From positions 62,001 to 126,000 of the forward strand of contig CAZPQM010000001.1 of NCBI GenBank assembly GCA_964588995.1: DNA of 64,000 nucleotides. The letters are read 5' to 3'. Shown in pieces: positions 44,460-54,325 of this stretch. The number at the start of each line of letters is the position of its first letter. The stretch's first letter is position 1. The DNA is from CAZPQM01 sp964588995 (GTDB lineage Bacteria; Pseudomonadota; Alphaproteobacteria; Rickettsiales; UBA8987). A program made the translations under genes and the position numbers. The notes below the pieces were generated by a model. The model was not told where the DNA came from. It worked only from the letters and a program-made list of their open reading frames with translations, and searched no databases.

Positions 44460-45224
44460 ATGCGCATTATTACGCTTACGATCATACTTTGCCTGCTACC
44501 GGCAACCGGCTTTGCCGCCGGAAAAGTGAAGCCGCCGAGGGAGGTTGACTGGCCGTTCGATGGTATTACCGGCAAGGTCGATAAGCAATCTGCACAGCGG
44601 GGCTATCAGGTTTTCCGAGAAGTATGCGCCGCCTGCCATTCGCTTAAACGTGTTTATTACCGTAATCTGCTGGCTATTGGTTTTTCCGAGGCGGAGGTCA
44701 AAGCCATTGCTGCTGAATACGAAATCGAGGATGGTCCGGATGAGGCGGGCGATATGTTTTTTCGCCCGGGTCGGCCATCTGATCGCATGAAGTCCCCCTA
44801 CCCTAACAAGCAGGCAGCTATGGCGGCAAATGCCGGGGCCTATCCGCCGGATCAGTCTTTAATTATTAAGGCGCGCAAAAACGGTGCAAATTATGTCTAC
44901 TCCTTACTTACTGGCTACGACGAAACGCCACCGGAAGGTATGAAATTATCGGGAGCATTGCACTATAACCCCTATTTTCCGGGCGGAAAAATAGCTATGG
45001 CGGCTCCGCTGACGGACGGGCTGGTCGAGTATCAGGATGGTACCGAGGCGACCGTCGAGCAGATGTCATATGATGTCGTTAACTTCTTGCAATGGGCCGC
45101 AGAGCCGGAAATGGAAGTACGCAAGCAAACCGGGATTAAGACGATGATCTTCCTCGTTGTCTTTACTGTATTCTTCTATATTGCGAAAAAGCGAATTTGG
45201 TCACGTCTGCAGGACGAGAACTAA
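44460..45224 (+). CDS. petC: Cytochrome c1 of the bc1 complex
   Basis: Passes electrons from the Rieske protein to soluble cytochrome c. A signal peptide ends near ATGFAAGK. The heme-binding motif is CAACH (Cys56, Cys59, His60), and the distal Met is probably in KIAMAAPL. A single C-terminal membrane helix (MIFLVVFTVFFYIAKKRIW) follows. The 254 residues are typical. A 30-bp gap separates it from the convergent rnj. Confidence 0.96.
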   Translation: MRIITLTIILCLLPATGFAAGKVKPPREVDWPFDGITGKVDKQSAQRGYQVFREVCAACHSLKRVYYRNLLAIGFSEAEVKAIAAEYEIEDGPDEAGDMFFRPGRPSDRMKSPYPNKQAAMAANAGAYPPDQSLIIKARKNGANYVYSLLTGYDETPPEGMKLSGALHYNPYFPGGKIAMAAPLTDGLVEYQDGTEATVEQMSYDVVNFLQWAAEPEMEVRKQTGIKTMIFLVVFTVFFYIAKKRIWSRLQDEN

Positions 45225-45254
45225 TAGCGGAATTGCGACGAGCTGTTGCGTTGA

Positions 45255-46904
45255 TTAAAGTCGAATAATATGCGCAAAAATCAGCGGGTATTTCCCGGAT
45301 TCATTGCGCACCAGCTTTTTGAGCATATTGCGCAGTTGCTTTTCGATAGAAAAATTACTGTCGGTACCGAGTGATTTAACCAACTGGGCAGTTTCATCCT
45401 GTAAAAACTGAATAAATTCATCATCTACAGATTCATCAAAAAGCCCCGGCGTACTGATCTTCGGGTGCGCCGCGAGCTTTGCTTGTTTGTCAAATACGAC
45501 CGAGACGTTCACGCAGCCATCATTCTGCATTCGGCGTCGCATCTGCATAACGATACCATCTTCGGGTTGCAATAAATCCCCATCAACAGCCAGATAACCA
45601 TAATCCACATGCTGAACGGAACTGGGCTTACCCGGTGCTAGCTTGACCATTTCCCCATTTTCTACTTGCAGGGCGGTTTTTACGTAAGGCAGCTTCTTCG
45701 CGAATGTGGCATGCTCATGAATATGTACTGGTTCCCCATGCACTGGCACTGCAATCTGCGGCTTAGTCAGATCGTACATCTGCTTCATTTCTTCGCGTGA
45801 CGGGTGTCCGGAGACATGGACGAAATGATCCTTCTCCGTATAAATTTCGACACCTTTTTTCACTAACTGATTGAACAAACTAAAAATACGTTTCTCATTT
45901 CCCGGTATAATCTTAGAGGAAAAGATAGCATGATCCCCCTTCCGTAATTTAACCGTCGGATGCTTATCATACGAGATTTTATGCATGGCTGCATTCGGTT
46001 CTGCCTGACAGCCGGTTGCGATCACCACCAGCTTGTCTCGTCTATGGCGCTTCATCTCCGTATCGGCAAGAAAAGGCGATGTGTCCTGCAAGTAGCCGCA
46101 CTCGCGCGCAATCGTATTAATACGATGGAGCGACCAGCCGGCGAGCACGACCTTCCGCCCGACTTGCTCAGCAACTTTAGCAATCGTTTCCAACCGCGCG
46201 ACGTTCGAGGCAAAGGTCGTAACTACAACAAGCCCTTCCCGGTTATCCATAACCTCTCTTAGATGTGGTTCTAGCTCTGCCTCGGAACCTGCAAATTTTT
46301 CACGCAATATATTGGTTGAATCGCAGACTAACGCGAGCGCGCCTTTTTCTCCGATTGCTTTGAGTTTTTTAAAATCGGACGTAGGATTCACCAAAGGCGT
46401 AGGGTCGAACTTCCAGTCTCCCGTATGCACAATATCCCCATGCTCTGTGTGTAGAATGATCGCCTGCATTTCAGGTACAGAATGGGTTAATTGACATAAC
46501 GACATCTCAAACGGTCCCAGCGATAGCTGCGCCCCGGGTTGTATGATATGCACCACTTTCTCATCCACGCCGGATTGCTTGAGCTTATGCTTGGCGAGGC
46601 CTGCTGTAAAAGGCGTCGCATAGATTGGCACCTGCAGATCTTCCCATAGATAACCCACGGAGCCCAGATGGTCTTCATGTGCATGGGTGAGTACGATAGC
46701 AAGCAAATCGTCCCGAATGGATTCTACAAACGACAGGTCTGGGGCGAGCATGTTGATGCCGGGATGGTAATCGCCAGCAAACCCAGCTCCGAGGTCAATC
46801 ATGATCCACTTCCCTTGATAGTGGTAGAGATTGACATTCATGCCGATTTCATTACACCCACCGAGGGGTAAAAATATCAGATCACTTTTTTTAATTTTTC
46901 GCAT
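45255..46904 (-). CDS. rnj: Ribonuclease J
   Basis: Metallo-beta-lactamase/beta-CASP RNase with 5'-3' exonuclease and endonuclease activity. The metal site is HAHEDHLG (His74-His79). GDWKFDPTP, the beta-CASP region with VHVSGHPSREEM, and PVHGEP follow. It has 549 residues. Place at the end of nuo-birA-coaX is conserved in alphaproteobacteria. Its ATG lies inside the last codons of coaX (14-nt overlap). Confidence 0.93.
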   Translation of the reverse strand: MRKIKKSDLIFLPLGGCNEIGMNVNLYHYQGKWIMIDLGAGFAGDYHPGINMLAPDLSFVESIRDDLLAIVLTHAHEDHLGSVGYLWEDLQVPIYATPFTAGLAKHKLKQSGVDEKVVHIIQPGAQLSLGPFEMSLCQLTHSVPEMQAIILHTEHGDIVHTGDWKFDPTPLVNPTSDFKKLKAIGEKGALALVCDSTNILREKFAGSEAELEPHLREVMDNREGLVVVTTFASNVARLETIAKVAEQVGRKVVLAGWSLHRINTIARECGYLQDTSPFLADTEMKRHRRDKLVVIATGCQAEPNAAMHKISYDKHPTVKLRKGDHAIFSSKIIPGNEKRIFSLFNQLVKKGVEIYTEKDHFVHVSGHPSREEMKQMYDLTKPQIAVPVHGEPVHIHEHATFAKKLPYVKTALQVENGEMVKLAPGKPSSVQHVDYGYLAVDGDLLQPEDGIVMQMRRRMQNDGCVNVSVVFDKQAKLAAHPKISTPGLFDESVDDEFIQFLQDETAQLVKSLGTDSNFSIEKQLRNMLKKLVRNESGKYPLIFAHIIRL

Positions 46905-47679
46905 CTGGAGAACTGTCTTTCCTATAAGCTAAACGCCGAAGCCCATGTAGCATAAGGAATTCATCGACATGATCAATGCATTTTGTGCCGTCGGCAATGA
47001 GCGGCGCTAAACCACCGGTGGCAATCACAATAAAATTAGAACCATGTTCAGACTTTAGTCGCGCCACCAGCCCTTCTACCAGCGCGCTATAGCCGTGATA
47101 AATCCCCGATTGCATGGCCTCGACAGTATTACGCCCGGTGACACGCTCGGTGCGTTTGATCGCGATATGCGGTAAACGCGCTGTGTTAAGCTCCAACGCC
47201 TCTAATGAGAGCTGAATACCGGGTGCTATAACCCCGCCAAGATAAACACCTTCCTGTTTAGCGACATCAAAAGTCGTTGCGGTTCCGAAATCAATAACAA
47301 TGCAATCTTTACCATAACTAGTTATTGCGGCGTAACTGTTAACCAAACGGTCTGCACCAATCTCTGCTGGATTATCAATGCCAATTTGTATGGGCACTAT
47401 ATTCTTTTTACGCCCAATGATCACAATATCCAGAGATAGGTACTGCTTCGAAAAACATCTTATGGAATACTCTATAGGCGGGACGACACTTGATAAAATG
47501 ACAGACTCTATATCCGAGAGCTTGTAGTTATGAAAAGAAAGCGCTTCTTTGCATAATATAGCGTATTCATCAGCCGAGCGATGCTTATCGGTAGATAAGC
47601 GCCATTGCGTCTTAATGCCGTGCTTATCACATAACGCAAAAACACTTTGGGTGTTTCCAATATCGATTGCTAGTAACAT
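46891..47679 (-). CDS. coaX: Type III pantothenate kinase
   Basis: First step of coenzyme A synthesis. The ASKHA-fold phosphate-1 motif is AIDIGNTQSVFAL; IGADRLVNSYAA and VIDFGTATTFDV carry the catalytic and adenosine-site residues, with GGVIAPGIQLS after them. It has 262 residues. It lies 2 bp after birA and overlaps rnj. Confidence 0.95.
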   Translation of the reverse strand: MLLAIDIGNTQSVFALCDKHGIKTQWRLSTDKHRSADEYAILCKEALSFHNYKLSDIESVILSSVVPPIEYSIRCFSKQYLSLDIVIIGRKKNIVPIQIGIDNPAEIGADRLVNSYAAITSYGKDCIVIDFGTATTFDVAKQEGVYLGGVIAPGIQLSLEALELNTARLPHIAIKRTERVTGRNTVEAMQSGIYHGYSALVEGLVARLKSEHGSNFIVIATGGLAPLIADGTKCIDHVDEFLMLHGLRRLAYRKDSSPDAKN

Positions 47680-47681
47680 AC

Positions 47682-48416
47682 TTAATATTCCATAATATCG
47701 CCATCGGATATAGCTATTTCATTCAGTTCAGCAACATGAAGCACAAGTTCACCTGTGTCTGTAATTGTTTTAAAGTTGCCCTCTATAATATCGTTCGATA
47801 CTGCTATTCTTACTTTCTGCCCCGAGTGAATGGAATAGTGTATCCAGTCATTTTTAATACACGTAAATCCTCGCCGTATCCAGTCACTATAACGTACATA
47901 AATAGAAGCTATTATTTTCTCCGCATATTGCTCGAATGTAAGGGTAGATTGAATAGCTGTAGTATCTCTGTCTTCTAAAAAGGGTTTTTTGGTTAGGTTT
48001 AACCCTAATCCGATAATATAGAATTCATGACCGGAAGCTCTTAATGTTTTACATAACATACCGCCGCATTTAACACGATTGTATAAGATGTCGTTCGGCC
48101 ATTTTAGGTGAAATTTAGCTTTATCTCCATATGCTCTTAAAACGTCCAGTACGGCCACACCGGCAAGAAATACCAGCTGATGGTCAGGTAAATTAGCTTG
48201 CTTTAGAAGTGCAATACTCATAAACAAGTTACCTCTTTTACTAATCCATTTGCGGCCCTTACGCCCTTTTCCAGCAGTTTGTTCATCTGCAAGAACAACA
48301 AGACCACTCTCTGGATGCTGCTCTTGCAGTAAATTTTCGATAATATCGTTGGTACTGCTGACGGTAGAATAGTGGTGTAGCCTAAACCCTTCTGGTAGAT
48401 CTATAGTGGCAATCAT
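47682..48416 (-). CDS. birA: Biotin--[acetyl-CoA-carboxylase] ligase, catalytic form
   Basis: Attaches biotin to the BCCP subunit of acetyl-CoA carboxylase. STNDIIENLL, the biotinyl-AMP loop GKGRKGRKWIS, LKWPNDILYN and the GLGLNLT strand are present. At 244 residues it lacks the N-terminal DNA-binding domain of E. coli BirA, so it is not a repressor. It lies 3 bp after nuoN, the usual alphaproteobacterial place. Confidence 0.94.
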   Translation of the reverse strand: MIATIDLPEGFRLHHYSTVSSTNDIIENLLQEQHPESGLVVLADEQTAGKGRKGRKWISKRGNLFMSIALLKQANLPDHQLVFLAGVAVLDVLRAYGDKAKFHLKWPNDILYNRVKCGGMLCKTLRASGHEFYIIGLGLNLTKKPFLEDRDTTAIQSTLTFEQYAEKIIASIYVRYSDWIRRGFTCIKNDWIHYSIHSGQKVRIAVSNDIIEGNFKTITDTGELVLHVAELNEIAISDGDIMEY

Positions 48417-48419
48417 GTA

Positions 48420-49862
48420 TCAAAAGAAAGCGCGGCTTGCTAATTTCGCGGCCTCAAAAAGAAAGCCGGGTGCGATAAAAAAGAGTAAATTAAAAACACC
48501 GGTAATAACAATTAAAGGGTAGGCTATACGGCGATGATCGTGATCATATACTTCATTAGGGTCATCAAAGTAGATAATTTTAACTATTTTGAGATAGTAA
48601 AATGCGGCAATAACGCTTATGAGGACACCAAAAACAGCGTAAATATAATACCCTGCTTCGATCACGGCGATAAAGACAAAGAACTTTCCAAAAAACCCGG
48701 CGAGTGGCGGAACGCCAGCCATTGAAAACATGAATACACTAAAGAAAAAGGCCAGCATTGGTGCATTACTGGCTAGTCCCGATAGCTCGCCAATATTTTC
48801 TAAATGAACATCGTGGCGCTTCATTAAAATGATGCAGGCAAAAGTGCCGATATTCATCGCAATATATAAAAACAAATATATCAATGCCGCTTCCACGCCG
48901 GCCTGCGTGCCAACAGACAGCCCGGCTAAAATATAGCCGACATGGCCAATAGAGCTATAGGCCAGCAAGCGCTTGATATTTTGCTGCCTTAAAGCACCAA
49001 AGGCGCCAACCGCCATGCTGAAGCAGGCTACAAATATCATAATTTGACGCCAATCCGCTAAAAAGGTTTCAAATGGAGATTGCAGCAGGCGCACCAGAAC
49101 AGCTATCGCAGCGAGTTTAGGTAGTGTGGCAAAGAGTGCTGTAACAGGCTTAAATGCTCCTTCATATACATCGGGTGACCAAATGTGAAACGGAGCGGCA
49201 GCCAACTTAAAAAAGATACCGATCAGAACAAGCGCCATACCGGTCAGAAGTCCCAGATACTGAACATCGGATGTGTTAGAAAGATTTTCAGCTATAGTGC
49301 TAAATTGCGTGGAACCGGAAAATCCATAAACAAAGGACATGCCGAATAGCAATACACCTGAAGCAAGTGCACCCAGCATAAAGTATTTTAAACTAGCCTC
49401 AGAAGCCCGGTTATCGTCCTGGCGTATGGCCGTCATAATATAAAGTGCAAGGCTTTGAAGCTCGAGGCCTAAGTAAAGAGCCATTAGATCATTGGCCGAT
49501 ACCATCAGCGACATACCTATTATAGCAAGCAGCATCAAAGGGGCGTATTCATAAGCGAGCTGGTGCTTGCCATGAGATGCTTCTAACGCCAAAAACAACA
49601 CCATCCCACCGCCAGCAAATAGAAGCAGTTTCATGAAACGTGCAAAGTCATCCTGAATAAAGAGATTGTGAAACGCGATACCGGGATGATGCTGAATAAA
49701 AAGATATACCGTTGTTAAAAAAAGTGTAAAAACGCCCCCTTTAAAAATAACGTTGGTTTTTGCCTCTTCGGGCATCGAAGAATAAGCGCCCATTAACAAA
49801 AGAACCATTGCGATGATGGCGAGAAATAACTCAGGCAAAATAATAACGAGATCATGGTACAT
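48420..49862 (-). CDS. nuoN: NADH-quinone oxidoreductase subunit N
   Basis: Antiporter-like proton-pumping membrane subunit of complex I, with about 13-14 helices in 480 residues. The helix-7/8 region carries the conserved Lys (IFFKLAAAPFHIWSPDVYEGA) and the broken-helix segment IKRLLAYSSIGHVGYILAG. It is the last complex I gene in the operon and is followed by birA. Confidence 0.96.
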   Translation of the reverse strand: MYHDLVIILPELFLAIIAMVLLLMGAYSSMPEEAKTNVIFKGGVFTLFLTTVYLFIQHHPGIAFHNLFIQDDFARFMKLLLFAGGGMVLFLALEASHGKHQLAYEYAPLMLLAIIGMSLMVSANDLMALYLGLELQSLALYIMTAIRQDDNRASEASLKYFMLGALASGVLLFGMSFVYGFSGSTQFSTIAENLSNTSDVQYLGLLTGMALVLIGIFFKLAAAPFHIWSPDVYEGAFKPVTALFATLPKLAAIAVLVRLLQSPFETFLADWRQIMIFVACFSMAVGAFGALRQQNIKRLLAYSSIGHVGYILAGLSVGTQAGVEAALIYLFLYIAMNIGTFACIILMKRHDVHLENIGELSGLASNAPMLAFFFSVFMFSMAGVPPLAGFFGKFFVFIAVIEAGYYIYAVFGVLISVIAAFYYLKIVKIIYFDDPNEVYDHDHRRIAYPLIVITGVFNLLFFIAPGFLFEAAKLASRAFF

Positions 49863-49865
49863 GGC

Positions 49866-51359
49866 TTACCGAACTTCCATACTAGTAATAAGCTGTAGAA
49901 CAGATGTGTGCATATCCTCAATAAGGGCAAGCGGGTAAATCCCAAATATAATAGTCAAAATTGCCAGACTGACAAAAATCATCGTTTCGCGCCGATCTAT
50001 ATCAGCGATGTTTTTGAGTTTCTTATTTGTAAGTTCGCCAAAAACCACACGACGGTACAACCAGAGCATATAGCCTGCACCAAAAATGACACCGGTTGTG
50101 ACTAAAGCGGCAACCACTTTACTATCTTGGAAAACTCCGAGTAGAATCATGAATTCGCCAACAAACCCACTGGTGCCTGGTAAACCGATAGATGCCATGG
50201 TAAATAACATAAAATAAAAAGCAAATCTTGGCATGCGGTGCACCAGGCCGCCATAGAATTCAATCTTTTTAGTGTGCGCACGATCATATAAGACTCCAAC
50301 TGCAAAGAATAATGCTGCAGAGACAAAGCCGTGACTAAGCATCTGGAAAATAGCCCCTTCAATAGCCTGCTGATTAAGTGCGAATATACCTGCAGTTACG
50401 AAGCCCATATGTGCTATGGATGAATACGCGATCAGCTTTTTCATATCCTCCTGAACGAGCGCCACCAGAGACGTGTAGATTACAGCAGCTATACTTAGCC
50501 AGTAAATAAAAGGCGCATAGAGAACACTGGCATCGGGCAGCATCGGGAGCGAGAAACGAAGAAAACCATAACCGCCAAGCTTTAGGAGAATACCGGCCAG
50601 AATCATCGAACCGGCCGTCGGAGCCTGCACATGCGCATCAGGTAGCCAGGTATGGAAAGGCCACATCGGTACTTTGACCGCGAAGGAGGCAAAAAAAGCA
50701 AACCAAAGCCAGCTTTGAATATGTAATGGTAGGCTGGGAACCTGCTCCATGAGGGTGGGAATATGCGTTGTCCCAAACTGTTTGTAAATATAGATAAGCG
50801 CAAGCAGCAATAACACGGAGCCTAAGAACGTATATAGAAAAAATTTGAATGCAGCATAAATGCGGTTTTCACCTCCCCAGATGCCGATAATTAAAAACAT
50901 GGGAATTAACGATGCTTCAAAAAAGAAATAAAACATTAAGAAGTCCATCGAGACAAATATGCCGAGAATGAGCGTTTCCAAAGCAAGGAAAGCAACCATG
51001 TAATTACGGATCTGATGTGTAATTGAGTTCCAACTGGCCAAAATACAAAGCGGCATAAGTAAGGTCGTCAGCAGAATAAAGAAGATAGAGATACCGTCTA
51101 TACCCAATTCGTACCCTATACCAAGCCCATCAATCCAACGAAATGACTCGGTTAACTGCATGCCTGAAGCTGAGGGGTCAAACTGATGCCATACTACTAA
51201 CGATAATAAGAATGTCATTACAGTAATGAAAAGCGCCGTATTCTTGACATTCTTCTGATATTGCGCTTCATCCCCAGTCTTAGGAATAAATAGTATAATG
51301 AAGAATGCGCCCACCAAAGGCAGGAAAGTAACTACAGACAGTAATGGAAAATGACTCAC
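49866..51359 (-). CDS. nuoM: NADH-quinone oxidoreductase subunit M
   Basis: Second antiporter-like subunit, 497 residues, about 14 helices. FFFEASLIPMFLIIGIWGGE carries the conserved Glu of helix 5. KVPMWPFHTWLPDAHVQAPT and MKKLIAYSSIAHMGFVTAG are the proton-path signatures. It lies 2 bp after nuoL and 3 bp before nuoN. Confidence 0.97.
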   Translation of the reverse strand: MSHFPLLSVVTFLPLVGAFFIILFIPKTGDEAQYQKNVKNTALFITVMTFLLSLVVWHQFDPSASGMQLTESFRWIDGLGIGYELGIDGISIFFILLTTLLMPLCILASWNSITHQIRNYMVAFLALETLILGIFVSMDFLMFYFFFEASLIPMFLIIGIWGGENRIYAAFKFFLYTFLGSVLLLLALIYIYKQFGTTHIPTLMEQVPSLPLHIQSWLWFAFFASFAVKVPMWPFHTWLPDAHVQAPTAGSMILAGILLKLGGYGFLRFSLPMLPDASVLYAPFIYWLSIAAVIYTSLVALVQEDMKKLIAYSSIAHMGFVTAGIFALNQQAIEGAIFQMLSHGFVSAALFFAVGVLYDRAHTKKIEFYGGLVHRMPRFAFYFMLFTMASIGLPGTSGFVGEFMILLGVFQDSKVVAALVTTGVIFGAGYMLWLYRRVVFGELTNKKLKNIADIDRRETMIFVSLAILTIIFGIYPLALIEDMHTSVLQLITSMEVR

Positions 51360-51361
51360 AA

Positions 51362-53335
51362 TTACAGCCCCTTCCGTGCGTAGCTAATAATAACCCAACT
51401 GGCGAATAGCACGAGCCCGGTAATAATAATGAAGGCATAATTATAAACCAGGCCGGACTGTAGCTTATTTACTAATTTACCCGTACTTACCGATAATTTT
51501 GATAAACCGTTCGGCCCGTAGCGGTCAATCAGATTCTCATCCCCCTGTTTCCAAAAGAGCTTACCAAGCCAGAGGCTAGGAATCACAAACAGGTAATGGT
51601 AAATTTCATCGAAAAACCATTTACGCGAAAACAGGATATGGAGGGGCTTAAGAAGTTTCGCAGCAAGTGTGGGTAATGAGGGTATAAAAATATAGGCAAG
51701 CAGGGCTGCGATAAAGCCGATTGCTCCTACCACTTTGGGTGAATTGACGACCCAAGCCGGTACATGATGGGCTGCTTCATAAATGCTTTCCGTAGTTTCT
51801 GCATGAGATATGTACCCCTCTTCCAAGGAAGCGTTCCAGAAAGCCTGCCCTTCGGATACAATACCAAGTTGTTTTGCAAAAATGGCACCAACGAAAATGG
51901 CACCAACCGCAAGAATCAACAGTGGAATTGTCATGATTTTTGGAGACTCATGAACATGACTAAACACTTTCTTGGAAGCCCGGCACTCACCGTGGAACGT
52001 CATAAAGATAAGTCGCCAGGAGTAGAAAGCGGTAAGTAGAGCGGCGGTAATACCGAGCCAATAGGCATGAGCGGCAGCCTGATTATGACCACTGTGCCCG
52101 GCAGCGTAAGCGGCTTCGAGGATCATATCTTTAGAGTAGTACCCGGAGAGCAATGGAAAGCCCGTAATTGCAAGCGTGCCGATCAACATCATCCCATAGG
52201 TAAAGGGAATTTTCCGCCAGATACCGCCCATCTTACGCATATCCTGTTCATCCGACATCGCATGGATGACGCTTCCGGCACCTAGGAATAGCAGTGCCTT
52301 GAAAAAACCGTGCGTATAAAGATGGAACATTCCCGCGCCATAGGCAGATATCCCGCAGGCAAAGAACATATAGCCGAGCTGCGAGCAGGTAGAAAAGGCA
52401 ATTACGCGCTTAATATCGTATTGTGTGAGGGCGATCGTAGCCGCAAATAAGCACGTCGCAGCGCCAATATAGGTCACCATATCACGCGCAATGGGAGAAG
52501 CCTCAAATAAAGGCGAGCAGCGCGCAACAAGAAAAATCCCTGCCGTGACCATGGTTGCGGCATGAATCAAAGCCGAAACAGGTGTTGGGCCTTCCATCGC
52601 ATCCGGCAGCCAGGTGTGTAGAAAGAGCTGTGCAGACTTACCCATACAGCCAATGAATAGTAGTGCGCAAATCAGCGTAATGGCATGCACTTCACTGCCA
52701 AACAAGCTAAAGGTGGCTTGCTCATAATCTGCGATATTGGTGAAAATTGTATCAAACTCGACGGAACCAAACAGCATGAAACAAGCAAATATACCAAGCG
52801 CTAACCCGAAGTCACCGACCCGATTGACAACAAACGCCTTGATTGCAGCTGCATTGGCGCTCGGTTTTTTATACCAGAAGCCGATCAGCAGGTAGGATGC
52901 CAGCCCAACGCCTTCCCACCCAAGATAAAGCTGCACAAAGTTATCGGAAGTAACGAGCATCAGCATAAAAAAGGTGAATAATGACAGGTATGCCATGAAG
53001 CGTTGGCGGTGCTTATCGTGGGTCATATATCCTACGGAGTAAATATGCACCAATGCCGAAACGGTAGTGACAAGCGTCAGCATCAAAGCTGTCAGACTGT
53101 CTACCTTCAAGGCCCATTTGGCCGTAAAAAGCCCGCTCTGCATCCACTGTAACAGATTAACGGTATACGCGTTATCGTTGATAACTACATCGTAAAAAGT
53201 GATCCATGAGAATATAGCAGCTACCCCGACCGCCAGACAAGTGATCCACTGGGCAGTAGTGGCAGATAAAGAGCGTGTATTCATGCCAACAATAATGGCC
53301 GCTAGTAAAGGCAGGAAAACAATAGCCTGAATCAT
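51362..53335 (-). CDS. nuoL: NADH-quinone oxidoreductase subunit L
   Basis: Distal antiporter-like subunit with the long lateral helix. It has 657 residues, with FVQLYLGWEGVGLASYLLIGFW, KSAQLFLHTWLPDAMEGPTP and IKRVIAFSTCSQLGYMF as signatures. The C-terminal stretch includes the traverse helix and a final membrane anchor (YAFIIITGLVLFASWVIISY). It follows nuoK by 3 bp. Confidence 0.97.
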   Translation of the reverse strand: MIQAIVFLPLLAAIIVGMNTRSLSATTAQWITCLAVGVAAIFSWITFYDVVINDNAYTVNLLQWMQSGLFTAKWALKVDSLTALMLTLVTTVSALVHIYSVGYMTHDKHRQRFMAYLSLFTFFMLMLVTSDNFVQLYLGWEGVGLASYLLIGFWYKKPSANAAAIKAFVVNRVGDFGLALGIFACFMLFGSVEFDTIFTNIADYEQATFSLFGSEVHAITLICALLFIGCMGKSAQLFLHTWLPDAMEGPTPVSALIHAATMVTAGIFLVARCSPLFEASPIARDMVTYIGAATCLFAATIALTQYDIKRVIAFSTCSQLGYMFFACGISAYGAGMFHLYTHGFFKALLFLGAGSVIHAMSDEQDMRKMGGIWRKIPFTYGMMLIGTLAITGFPLLSGYYSKDMILEAAYAAGHSGHNQAAAHAYWLGITAALLTAFYSWRLIFMTFHGECRASKKVFSHVHESPKIMTIPLLILAVGAIFVGAIFAKQLGIVSEGQAFWNASLEEGYISHAETTESIYEAAHHVPAWVVNSPKVVGAIGFIAALLAYIFIPSLPTLAAKLLKPLHILFSRKWFFDEIYHYLFVIPSLWLGKLFWKQGDENLIDRYGPNGLSKLSVSTGKLVNKLQSGLVYNYAFIIITGLVLFASWVIISYARKGL

Positions 53336-53338
53336 GCC

Positions 53339-53665
53339 TTATCCTTTCATCCTATTTACCGTGTCGATATCGATCGATCCGCGGTTACGGAAATAGACCA
53401 CAAGAATCGCAAGCCCGATGGCAGCTTCAGCGGCGGCAACGGTTAGAATAAACAACGTAAAGATTTGGCCTGTTAAATCCTGAAGGTAATAGGAAAAGGC
53501 GACGAGGTTTATATTAACTGCTAACAGCATCAACTCTATCGACATGAGGATAGTAATGACATTCTTACGATTCAGAAAAATGCCACATACACCAATGGTA
53601 AATAGAATAGAGGCCAGCACGAGATAATGCATTAAATCCACCTGAGGGAGGTAGCTCTCGTTCAT
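53339..53665 (-). CDS. nuoK: NADH-quinone oxidoreductase subunit K
   Basis: Small membrane subunit of 108 residues with three helices. The conserved Glu residues lie in MSIELMLLAVNINLVAF and in AAAEAAIGLAILV, which link the quinone chamber to the antiporters. It starts directly after the nuoJ stop. Confidence 0.97.
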   Translation of the reverse strand: MNESYLPQVDLMHYLVLASILFTIGVCGIFLNRKNVITILMSIELMLLAVNINLVAFSYYLQDLTGQIFTLFILTVAAAEAAIGLAILVVYFRNRGSIDIDTVNRMKG

Positions 53666-54280
53666 CTATACCCCCGACCCGGATTTAATTTGCTTCAGCT
53701 CTACCGTCTTTTTCGGATCACGCGCCAGCTGTTGCTGAATATTCTGGCGCTTTACACCTTTACGTTCGCGGTGTGTCAGCACAATGGCACCAATCATGGC
53801 CACCAGCAAGATCAGACCCGCGATCTGAAACAACAACAGGTAATCGGTATAAAGGACTGCGCCGATCGACTCGGTGTTGGTCGGCATGCGCATACCAGTT
53901 TGTGGCAAAACGCCCTGCATCAACGCCGCATAATCCTGCGAGCTATATTCAATAATGGCATATAACTCAACGAGCAGTATGCCTGCCATAAAAATTCCTA
54001 AAGGCAGATAATGGATAAAGCCTTCCTTCATTTTTTCATAATTAATATTCAGCATCATGATAACGAAGAGGAATAAGACCGCAACGGCACCTACATAGAC
54101 GATCACCATCAACATCGCTATAAACTCCGCACCTAATAGCACGAATAGCCCAGCGGAATTAAAAAAAGCAAATATTAAAAAAAGCACAGACTTCACAGGA
54201 TTTTTAGCCGATATAACCATTAGGGCGGACAAAACAGTAAGTGCCGCGAAAATATAAAACATAATGGTTGCTAAAATCAT
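53666..54280 (-). CDS. nuoJ: NADH-quinone oxidoreductase subunit J
   Basis: Five-helix membrane subunit with the pi-bulge helix (EFIAMLMVIVYVGAVAVLFLF). The frame can be opened from a GTG at 54292, but the ATG at 54280 has a GGGGTG ribosome site 10 bp upstream and gives 204 residues. Between it and the upstream ELM1-family gene lie 45 bp. It should follow nuoI directly; here an unrelated gene intervenes. Confidence 0.94.
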   Translation of the reverse strand: MILATIMFYIFAALTVLSALMVISAKNPVKSVLFLIFAFFNSAGLFVLLGAEFIAMLMVIVYVGAVAVLFLFVIMMLNINYEKMKEGFIHYLPLGIFMAGILLVELYAIIEYSSQDYAALMQGVLPQTGMRMPTNTESIGAVLYTDYLLLFQIAGLILLVAMIGAIVLTHRERKGVKRQNIQQQLARDPKKTVELKQIKSGSGV

Positions 54281-54325
54281 GATGCTAGTCACCCCAATGG
54301 TGCGTATTAATAATCATCTGAATGC

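Noticed and set aside
45225..45254. Bidirectional terminator between petC and rnj
   Set aside because: The 30-bp gap has no convincing stem and no T-run.
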